From Pelagibacteraceae bacterium AG-426-G09 (GTDB taxonomy: Bacteria; Pseudomonadota; Alphaproteobacteria; Pelagibacterales; Pelagibacteraceae): DNA of 63,493 bases. Below, piece after piece: positions 57,124 to 63,493 of the stretch; the stretch's first letter is position 1, and each line of letters starts with the position of its first letter. The translations under genes and the position numbers were made by a program. The notes beneath the pieces were generated by a model. That model was given only the letters and a program-made list of their open reading frames with translations, did no database searches and had not been told where the DNA came from. Location: contig QCNR01000007.1 of the NCBI GenBank assembly GCA_003210075.1, positions 1-63,493 of the forward strand, read 5' to 3'.

Positions 57124-58191
57124 GTGATATACCAAATTAAACCAGTTATTGGAAAATTAGCAAAAAAAAATATCATTAAATACATAAAGAATGATAATTG
57201 GATTACAGAGTTTAAACATACTTCTATTTTTGAAAAAAAGTTTTCAAAATTTACAAATTCAAAACATTGTATAGCTTTTCCCAATGGAACATTGACAATG
57301 TATGCTATTTTGAAATGTTTAAATTTAAGAAAAAATTCTGAAGTGTTAGTTTCTAATTATACAATGGTTGCAACTGCAAATGTTGTTAAAATGGCTGGTT
57401 TAAAGTTAAGATTGGTTGATATATCAGAATACGATTTATGTATGTCTCCAAAAGATTTATTAAAAAAAATATCAAAAAATACAAAAGTTGTAATTTATAC
57501 TCAGATGAATGGAAGGGTTGGTCAAATTAATGAAATTTCTAAGATATGCAAAAAAAGAAAAATCCATTTAATAGAGGATTCTGCCCATGCCATTGGTAGC
57601 TTTTACAAAAGAAAACATATTGGAAACTCTGGGATAGCAAGTTCCTTTTCATTTAGTATGCCAAAATTGATTACCATGGGACAAGGTGGTGCAATAATTA
57701 CAAATAATAAACTATTTGCTAAAAAATTAAGATTATTTAAAAATTTTGGAAGAAAGACAGATGGAATAGATGTGCATAATTATTTGGGATATAATTTTAA
57801 AATTACTGACTTGCAGTCAATATTGGCAACTTCGCAATTAAAAAATATTAAAGAGAGAATAAAATTGAAAAAAGAAATTTTTCAAAGATATTTGAATAAC
57901 CTGAAAGGAAATAAAAAAATAAAAATGATTCCAATGAAATCTTATGAAACACCTTGGTCTGTTGATATATATTTTAAAGGTACAAAAAAAGTCAAAAAAA
58001 TTTTGAAAAAGAATAATGTTTTAACAAGATACGTTTATCCACCATTAAACAGTCAAAAAATATATAAAAATTTTAAAGGTCTTCCTGTATCAAATGAATA
58101 TTGTAAAAATGGATTATGGCTTCCTTCAAGTCTTGATATTAAAGCTAAAGATATAGACAGAATTTGCTCAATATTAAATAAATACATCTAG
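57124..58191 (+). CDS. DegT/DnrJ/EryC1 family sugar aminotransferase
   Basis: PLP enzyme that aminates a keto-sugar nucleotide. The 355-residue protein starts at GTG 57124 and has FPNGTLTMYAILKCL, VLVSNYTMVATANVV, YTQMNGRVGQI, LIEDSAHAIGS (Asp152, His155) and the PLP lysine Lys181 in SFSMPKLITMGQGGA. With a Gmd-type dehydratase just upstream it could make a perosamine-like 4-amino sugar, although family members also act as dehydrases. Confidence 0.9.
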   Translation: MIYQIKPVIGKLAKKNIIKYIKNDNWITEFKHTSIFEKKFSKFTNSKHCIAFPNGTLTMYAILKCLNLRKNSEVLVSNYTMVATANVVKMAGLKLRLVDISEYDLCMSPKDLLKKISKNTKVVIYTQMNGRVGQINEISKICKKRKIHLIEDSAHAIGSFYKRKHIGNSGIASSFSFSMPKLITMGQGGAIITNNKLFAKKLRLFKNFGRKTDGIDVHNYLGYNFKITDLQSILATSQLKNIKERIKLKKEIFQRYLNNLKGNKKIKMIPMKSYETPWSVDIYFKGTKKVKKILKKNNVLTRYVYPPLNSQKIYKNFKGLPVSNEYCKNGLWLPSSLDIKAKDIDRICSILNKYI

Positions 58192-58203
58192 AAAATAAAA
58201 AAA

Positions 58204-59409
58204 ATGAAAATACGTAAAAAATGTTTATCTTGTAAGAATTTAAACTTAAAAGAAATTATAAATTTAGGCTCACATTCATTTGCAGATAGGTTTATTGAAA
58301 AAAAAAATTTCCATAAAAAAGATCCAACTTATCCATTAATAATAGATTTTTGTATTAAATGTAATTTTATACAATCTAGAGTTATAACAAATCCTAAAGA
58401 TAGATATTCAAATATTGATTATTCTTATACTGCATCAAATTCAAAATATTCTAAAAATCACTGGAGGGATTATGCAAATACTTTGGATAAGAAATTCAAT
58501 TTAAAAAATAAAAAAATTTTAGAAATTGGTTCTAATGATGGTTATTTATGCAAATTATTTAAAAAAAAAGGTGCAATAGCAATTGGTGTTGATGCATCAA
58601 AAGTTATGACCAAACTTTCCAGAAAAAATAATATTAAATCTATAAATTCAATATTTAATAATAAAGAAAGTAAAAAAATTAAAAAAAAACTTGGATTATT
58701 TGATTTTGTTATCGCGAATAATGTTTTTAATCATGCGGATGATCCATCAAATTTTTTAAAAGGAGTATTTAATATACTAAAAAAAAATGGCTTATATATA
58801 TTTGAGCAGCCAGATTTTGCCATAGGTGCTGTATCTTTAAAATTTGATCAAATCTATCATGAACATGTATCCTATTTTACATCTAAGAATATTAAATCAA
58901 TTCTAAATCATAATAATTTTACTTTAATTGAGATGAGCAGAAATAAATATCATGGTGGTAGCTTAAGATCAGTTGCATCAAAAAGTAATTCTAGTATATG
59001 GAAAACTAATTTCAATTTAAATAAATTTAAAAATTATAATAAAATTTATAAGGTAAAATTTTATTTAAGTATGATGCGAAAAATAAATAATAAAAAATTT
59101 TTATTTTTAAAAAAATTAAATAATCTTATTCTCAAAGGTTACACAATATGCGGTATAGGGGCCGCTGCTAAATCTAACACTTTTTTAACATTTTATGGTC
59201 TTAATAATAAAATTCTTCAATTTATCACAGATGCATCAAAATATAAAAAAAATAAATTTACGCCATATACCAGGATCCCTATTAAAGACGATTTAGAAAT
59301 TAAAAAATATAAAAAAATTGCTTGTATAATTTTATCTTGGAATATAAGTAATTTAGTAATTAACAAGATCAAAAAAATGAATAAAAAAATTAAAATTTTA
59401 TACACCTAA
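58204..59409 (+). CDS. Sugar C-methyltransferase, class I SAM-dependent
   Basis: 401 residues in three parts. An N-terminal zinc site has Cys7, Cys10, Cys50 and Cys53 (CLSC, CIKC). The SAM domain has ILEIGSNDGYLCKLFKKKGA and GVDAS. A C-terminal domain has HEHVSYFTSKNIKSIL, KYHGGSLRSVAS and CGIGAAAKSNTFLTFYGL. The layout is that of TylCIII/NovU-type enzymes that methylate carbon of keto-deoxysugar nucleotides, so a branched sugar is predicted. N- rather than C-methylation is not excluded. Confidence 0.87.
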   Translation: MKIRKKCLSCKNLNLKEIINLGSHSFADRFIEKKNFHKKDPTYPLIIDFCIKCNFIQSRVITNPKDRYSNIDYSYTASNSKYSKNHWRDYANTLDKKFNLKNKKILEIGSNDGYLCKLFKKKGAIAIGVDASKVMTKLSRKNNIKSINSIFNNKESKKIKKKLGLFDFVIANNVFNHADDPSNFLKGVFNILKKNGLYIFEQPDFAIGAVSLKFDQIYHEHVSYFTSKNIKSILNHNNFTLIEMSRNKYHGGSLRSVASKSNSSIWKTNFNLNKFKNYNKIYKVKFYLSMMRKINNKKFLFLKKLNNLILKGYTICGIGAAAKSNTFLTFYGLNNKILQFITDASKYKKNKFTPYTRIPIKDDLEIKKYKKIACIILSWNISNLVINKIKKMNKKIKILYT

Positions 59410-59413
59410 AATT

Positions 59414-59800
59414 ATGAAATATAGAAAATTAAAAATTAGCTTTCAGGATAAGCGTGGGACAATTAAAGATATTTTTTATAAAAATAATATACAACATGTG
59501 GCTATAATTAAGTCAAAGCCTAATACAAGAAGAGGAGATCATTATCATAAAAAGACTACACAGTGGATGTATATTACTAAAGGATCTTTAGAATACTGGT
59601 ATAAACCATTAAAATCAAAAAAAAGACCAAAAATGAAATTACTAAAAATTGGAGATTTAGTTGAAACACCTCCCAATGAAATGCATGCTCTTAAAATTGG
59701 TAAAGATGGAAATGAATTTATTGTATTTACAATTGGCAAAAGAGGAGGGAAAGATTATGAGGGAGATACTTACCGATTTAAACCTACACTAATTAAGTAA
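59414..59800 (+). CDS. Cupin-fold protein 1, possible sugar isomerase/epimerase
   Basis: 128 residues with a cupin core: KRGTIKDIF, RRGDHYHKKTTQWMYITKGSLEYWY, KIGDLVETPPNEMHAL and EFIVFTIGKRGGKDYEGDTYR. HYHKK plus the EMH motif give typical metal or sugar-binding positions. Similar to FdtA/WxcM and RmlC-like proteins that isomerise or epimerise keto-sugar nucleotides. Substrate unknown; lies 4 bp after the methyltransferase gene. Confidence 0.8.
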   Translation: MKYRKLKISFQDKRGTIKDIFYKNNIQHVAIIKSKPNTRRGDHYHKKTTQWMYITKGSLEYWYKPLKSKKRPKMKLLKIGDLVETPPNEMHALKIGKDGNEFIVFTIGKRGGKDYEGDTYRFKPTLIK

Positions 59801-59803
59801 TTA

Positions 59804-60220
59804 ATGCATAAAATATTTTCAAAAATTAAAAAAAAAAAATTAATTCATGTGTTTTATAAATCAAAGACAAATTTAGACAGAATTAATTTATCACCTAATA
59901 ATGAGTTTTTGCAAGCATCTATAATAAAATTTAAAGATAAAAAAATAATTAAATCTCATCATCATTTAAAGCATAGTATAATTAAATCAAAAAGACCTAT
60001 TCAAGAGTCATGGATTTTGTTAAGAGGAGCAGCTAAGTTAACATATTTTGATATCAATAATACAAAACTTAAAACATTTTTAATGAAATCGGGTGATATA
60101 TCAATAACATTCCAGGGAGGTCACGAGTTACAAATTTTAAAAAAAAATAGTATATTATGTGAGTACAAAACTGGACCTTACAATGGTACTTCAAAAGATT
60201 TAAAGTATTTTAAAAAATAA
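59804..60220 (+). CDS. Cupin-fold protein 2, companion of the preceding gene
   Basis: 138 residues with KIIKSHHHLKHSI, ESWILLRGAAKLTYFDINN, KSGDISITFQGGHELQIL and CEYKTGPYNGTSKDLKYF. It has the cupin HHH...H layout and the C-terminal EYKTGPYxG pattern found in other polysaccharide-locus cupins. It follows cupin 1 by 3 bp; the two differ greatly in sequence, so they are not a recent duplication. Function unknown. Confidence 0.7.
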   Translation: MHKIFSKIKKKKLIHVFYKSKTNLDRINLSPNNEFLQASIIKFKDKKIIKSHHHLKHSIIKSKRPIQESWILLRGAAKLTYFDINNTKLKTFLMKSGDISITFQGGHELQILKKNSILCEYKTGPYNGTSKDLKYFKK

Positions 60221-60223
60221 ATA

Positions 60224-61270
60224 ATGATACTGCCCTTAGAAACCTTTAGAGGAATTTTTGCTCTAATAATTGTCTTACATCATTTAAAAATTGATACGTT
60301 TGTTCAAAAATCGAATTTAATTATAAATGGTGGCTTAGTTGTTGATTTTTTTTTTGTTCTAAGTGGGTTTGTAATAAGTTTAAACTATATTGAAAAAATT
60401 AATTCAAAAATAGATCTAATTAATTTTCAAAAGAAAAGATTTTTAAGGCTTTATCCCCTACATCTATTAACACTACTAGTTTTTATACTCATTGAAATAA
60501 TAAAAATAATAGTCGAAAATTATACAAATTTACAAACAACATATGCGCCATTTACAGGTTTTAATAATTTTTATTCTTTGATTGCTAATATTTTTCTTTT
60601 ACATGGATGGTACGGGTGGTCTTTTAATTTACCAAGTTGGTCAATATCAACAGAGTTTTATACATATTTTATTTTTGCTTTAGTGGTATTAAATACAAGA
60701 TATAAACTTTCTATATTCATTTTATTAATTTTATTATCTTTATTGTTATTTTATCTAAACAATATTGGTTTTGCAAATCTTGATAACTTTATTTATCCAA
60801 CCAGATGTATATATAGTTTTTTTCTTGGCTCATTAGTTTATTTAATTTATGAAAAATTTAAAAAAAATATCTCTCAATTTTATTCATTGATAATGATAAT
60901 CCTATGTATTTTATTAATATATTTTAGTGATTATTTAATTTTAAATAATAAATATATTTTTGCTCCGCTATTATTTGGTTTAACAATTTTGTTCATTTCT
61001 TGCCTAAAAAATAATTCAATTTTATATAGAATATTATCTAATAGATATACAGTATACCTTGGTACAATAAGTTATGGCGTATATATGATACATTTTGGAT
61101 TAGTATGGTTTTTCAGACAGTTTTGCAGATTTGTTCTAAATATTCCAGAAAATGATAATTATTTAGTATTTAATAGTTATATTGGTGAAATTTTTACTAT
61201 TATTTTTGTATTATTAGTAATCTATTTATCTCACTTATCATTTAAATATTTTGAAAATAAATTTAAATAA
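60224..61270 (+). CDS. Acyltransferase family 3 membrane protein
   Basis: O-acyltransferase, probably acetylating surface sugars. The 348-residue protein has about ten membrane helices and motifs LETFRGIFALIIVLHHL, VVDFFFVLSGFVISLNY, FLRLYPLHLL, NLPSWSISTEFYTYFIFA and YLGTISYGVYMIHFGLVWFF, all seen in AT3 proteins. It has no SGNH domain. Last plus-strand gene of the cassette and convergent with fcl with no gap. Confidence 0.92.
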   Translation: MILPLETFRGIFALIIVLHHLKIDTFVQKSNLIINGGLVVDFFFVLSGFVISLNYIEKINSKIDLINFQKKRFLRLYPLHLLTLLVFILIEIIKIIVENYTNLQTTYAPFTGFNNFYSLIANIFLLHGWYGWSFNLPSWSISTEFYTYFIFALVVLNTRYKLSIFILLILLSLLLFYLNNIGFANLDNFIYPTRCIYSFFLGSLVYLIYEKFKKNISQFYSLIMIILCILLIYFSDYLILNNKYIFAPLLFGLTILFISCLKNNSILYRILSNRYTVYLGTISYGVYMIHFGLVWFFRQFCRFVLNIPENDNYLVFNSYIGEIFTIIFVLLVIYLSHLSFKYFENKFK

Positions 61271-62206
61271 TTATTTTTTACTTTTTAAAAAGTTATTATA
61301 AGTATTCTCAAATGCATCGTCAAAATCATATTTTGGCTTCCAGCCATATTTTTTTGCTAAACTTATATCTAAAAGTTTTTTTGGCATACCGTCTGGTTTT
61401 GATTTATCATATTTAATTTTTAAATTTACATTCATTTTTCTCATTAAAAATTTTGCATACCAAATAATTGGATAATCTTTGCCGATACCAATATTAATAA
61501 ATGGCTCTTTTATCCTTTTATTCATAAAAAAAATTAAAGCATCTGCAAAATCATCCACGTACATAAGCTCTCTTCTCGCTTTTCCTGATCCCCATACTTC
61601 AAAATATTTTTTATTACGGACTTTGGCATTATAAATTTTTTTTAGAAGAGCAGGATAAAAATGAGAACTTTTCAAATTATAATTATCATTTGGTCCATAC
61701 AAATTAGGGGGCATTAAACCTTTGTAGCTAATTTTGTGAATTTTACTGTAATACTCACACATTTTTAAACCAGCGATTTTAGCAATAGCATATGCATCAT
61801 TTGTTTCTTCAAGTAATCCTGTGAGTAATTGATTTTCTTTCATTGGTTGTTTGCTAAGTCTAGGATAAATGCAGCTTGAACCTAAAAGAAATAAATTTTT
61901 TACTCCTGCCTTAAAGGATCCATGAATTAAATTGTTTTGGATTTGTAAATTTTCATAAATAAATCTATCCTTATATTTCTGATTTGCATAAATACCACCT
62001 ACTCTAGCAGCTGCTATAATTACTAAATCAGGTTTTATTTTTTTTAGAAAATTAAAAGTTTCTCTTTGTTTAATAAGGTCTAATTTTTTTTTTTTTGTTA
62101 CAATGATATTTGTATAATTATTTTGTAGTAGTTTTTTATAGATTGCTGAGCCGACCATACCTCTATGACCTGCTAAATAAATCTTGCTTCCCTTAGATAA
62201 TTTCAT
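61271..62206 (-). CDS. fcl: GDP-L-fucose synthase
   Basis: Epimerase/reductase that turns GDP-4-keto-6-deoxymannose into GDP-L-fucose with NADPH. The 311-residue protein has [41 protein letters not shown], the YxxxK in [29 protein letters not shown] and [19 protein letters not shown]. It overlaps gmd by 4 bp and works directly after it. Confidence 0.96.
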   Translation of the reverse strand: MKLSKGSKIYLAGHRGMVGSAIYKKLLQNNYTNIIVTKKKKLDLIKQRETFNFLKKIKPDLVIIAAARVGGIYANQKYKDRFIYENLQIQNNLIHGSFKAGVKNLFLLGSSCIYPRLSKQPMKENQLLTGLLEETNDAYAIAKIAGLKMCEYYSKIHKISYKGLMPPNLYGPNDNYNLKSSHFYPALLKKIYNAKVRNKKYFEVWGSGKARRELMYVDDFADALIFFMNKRIKEPFINIGIGKDYPIIWYAKFLMRKMNVNLKIKYDKSKPDGMPKKLLDISLAKKYGWKPKYDFDDAFENTYNNFLKSKK

Positions 62207-63240
62207 TTGAGATAATCTAGCTCTTTTTCTATCATCTCATCAACTAATTGATTAAGATTAGTCTTAGGGTTCCACTTTAGTTTTGACCTTGCTTTTTTTG
62301 ATTCTCCAAGAAGTGTGTTTACTTCTAATGGCCTATAATATGCCTTATCACATGCTATTATAACATTTTGGTTAATATCTTTTGCCACTTCTTTAATTCC
62401 TTTTCCATGCCAAGAAAGTTTAATTTTTAATTTTTTTGCTACCATATTAATAAAGTTTTTTACACTAGTCTGTTTTCCGGTAGCTATAACATAATCATCA
62501 GGTTTTTTTTGTTGCATCATTAGCCACATAGCTTCTACATAATCTCTAGCATGACCCCAGTCTCTTCTTGAATATAAATTTCCTAAATATAATTTTTTTT
62601 GTTTTTTTAATTTTATTTTGCACATTGCTTGAACTATTTTTTGGGTAACAAATGTTTCTCCTCTTCTTGGGCTTTCATGATTAAACAAAATACCATTGCA
62701 AGCAAAAATATCATACGCTTCTCTATAATTAATTGTTATCCAGTGCGCATATAGTTTTGCTACACCATATGGACTCGCTGGATGAAATGGTGTCATTTCA
62801 TTTTGAGGAATTTTTTCATTCTTTCCATAAAGTTCAGAAGTGCCTGCTTGGTAAAATTTAGTTTTTTTTTCTAATTTATTAAACCTTATTGCTTCAAGAA
62901 TTCTTAAAGATCCCAGGCCATCAGCATTAGCTGTATACTCTGGCGAGTCAAAGGAAACTTGTACATGAGATTGAGCTGCTAGATTATAAACTTCATCAGG
63001 TTTGATTTGATTAATCAGTCTGGTCACTGACAAAGAATCAGTTATGTCCCCATAATGCAAAATAAAACTTCTTTTTTTAATATGGGGATCTTGATAAATA
63101 TGATCAATTCTATAAGTATTTCTTGAAGAGGATCTTCTTTTAACCCCGTGTACAATATATTTTTTTTTTAATAAAAATTCAGATAAGTAAGATCCATCTT
63201 GTCCTGTTATTCCAAAAATTAATGCTACTTTTTTTTTCAT
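62203..63240 (-). CDS. gmd: GDP-mannose 4,6-dehydratase
   Basis: First step from GDP-mannose to GDP-L-fucose. The 345-residue protein has [126 protein letters not shown] and [15 protein letters not shown], all canonical for Gmd. Paired with fcl downstream. Confidence 0.97.
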   Translation of the reverse strand: MKKKVALIFGITGQDGSYLSEFLLKKKYIVHGVKRRSSSRNTYRIDHIYQDPHIKKRSFILHYGDITDSLSVTRLINQIKPDEVYNLAAQSHVQVSFDSPEYTANADGLGSLRILEAIRFNKLEKKTKFYQAGTSELYGKNEKIPQNEMTPFHPASPYGVAKLYAHWITINYREAYDIFACNGILFNHESPRRGETFVTQKIVQAMCKIKLKKQKKLYLGNLYSRRDWGHARDYVEAMWLMMQQKKPDDYVIATGKQTSVKNFINMVAKKLKIKLSWHGKGIKEVAKDINQNVIIACDKAYYRPLEVNTLLGESKKARSKLKWNPKTNLNQLVDEMIEKELDYLK

Positions 63241-63307
63241 GTTTATACTTTAAATAAACTATTTATTTGTATTCGTAAAGAAATACAGTTGACTTAATGT
63301 TGCCATA

Positions 63308-63493
63308 TTAAATATTCAAATTTTTACAAAAATTTTTTAGTTGATTTTTTGATATATTTATATCAATTCGATTTACAAGTTTTTTGTTTGATAATGTAAA
63401 TGAATCTTCACTTGATTTGATAAATGTAATTTTTCTATAGAAAGTCTTAGAAAGCCATTCTGTAATTTCTGATACATAGATTTTTTTTGACAT
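63308..63493 (-). CDS. Unidentified protein, C-terminal part at window edge
   Basis: 61 residues readable (MSKKIYVSEITEWLSKTFYR ... LKNFCKNLNI) up to the last base. The first codon is ATG (63491-63493), so this may be a complete small protein or the end of a longer one. No recognised motif. It reads in the same direction as gmd with a 67-bp gap, which contains a possible gmd promoter area but no convincing boxes. Confidence 0.4.
   Translation of the reverse strand: MSKKIYVSEITEWLSKTFYRKITFIKSSEDSFTLSNKKLVNRIDINISKNQLKNFCKNLNI

Noticed and set aside
63241-63307. Near-palindrome AAATAAACTATTTATTT upstream of gmd
   Set aside because: Imperfect and made of A/T runs; no promoter spacing that gives a sensible start.
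1-63493. Search for CRISPR arrays, insertion sequences, transposases, integrases or prophage
   Set aside because: No repeated 25-40 bp units with spacers, no transposase or integrase reading frame, and no att-like repeats were seen by reading. The island has no visible mobility genes.

Overview
The window is a gene-dense, very AT-rich stretch of a free-living marine alphaproteobacterium of the SAR11 / Candidatus Pelagibacter type. Supporting signs are tiny or negative intergenic gaps, single tRNA genes between protein genes, a circularly permuted two-piece tmRNA, cysteine-free L31 and L36 ribosomal proteins, the TrcR (DUF1013) regulator, and a lone 5S rRNA gene beside a polysaccharide island. 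The island matches what has been described as hypervariable region 2 of SAR11 genomes. The assignment to SAR11 is inference from gene content and order; no 16S or 23S rRNA is in the window.

Layout. 1-5997: partial miaA, an HtrA protease, a DUF2065 protein and HflC/HflK on the minus strand, then an Mrp-type Fe-S carrier ATPase on plus and thyX on minus. 6008-6413: tmRNA (ssrA) with promoter and terminator, then tRNA-Leu(GAG). 6472-14703: nadA-nadC on plus, then ppdK, glyS, glyQ and an S49 peptidase on minus. 14771-23112: isoprenoid genes (polyprenyl synthase, dxs, ispA), pdxH, aroC, xseB, a Sua5/TsaC protein, an ABC-2 exporter pair and tRNA-Arg(TCG). 23136-31452: rluD-type pseudouridine synthase and rpoH on plus, then purA, thiD, glmM, folP and ftsH on minus. 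31518-40870: a long minus-strand block of tilS, cpoB, pal, tolB, tolA, tolR, tolQ, a phage-type RuvC, yebC, a YmdB-like phosphodiesterase, 5-formyl-THF cyclo-ligase, zapA and a coiled-coil protein. 40923-49175: tkt, gap, pgk, class I aldolase, thiE, efp, an inositol-monophosphatase-family gene, rpmE, trcR, rpsU and initiator tRNA on plus. 49179-53929: a minus-strand series headed by the 5S rRNA, followed by a sugar epimerase, rpmJ, a 36-residue COX4-like protein, the three transhydrogenase subunits and a transaldolase-family gene. 54063-63493: the surface-polysaccharide island.

How the genes work together. The tkt-gap-pgk-aldolase cluster plus ppdK gives a compact lower glycolysis/gluconeogenesis, with pntAB linking NADH and NADPH pools. 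The Tol-Pal genes with cpoB form the envelope-constriction machine; zapA lies nearby. HflKC, FtsH, HtrA and RpoH form a protein-quality set. Dxs, IspA and the long-chain polyprenyl synthase make precursors of quinone and undecaprenyl carriers. In the island, Gmd and Fcl make GDP-L-fucose. A second divergent Gmd, a DegT aminotransferase, a C-methyltransferase, two cupins, a family 2 glycosyltransferase and an O-acyltransferase look like a pathway for an unusual, possibly branched or amino, deoxysugar.

The most notable signals are: the orphan 5S gene with its own tight promoter and a codirectional gene series starting about 11 nt after it; an apparent AUU start with a strong GGAGG for rpsU; a phage-like RuvC in the yebC-tol locus where ruvAB would be expected; several promoters placed so that transcripts would be almost leaderless, including a 9-bp perfect inverted repeat immediately before rpmE; and a GAPDH that lacks the NAD-selecting aspartate. 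No wholly new multi-gene system can be demonstrated from sequence reading alone; the island cassette is the best candidate for undescribed chemistry.
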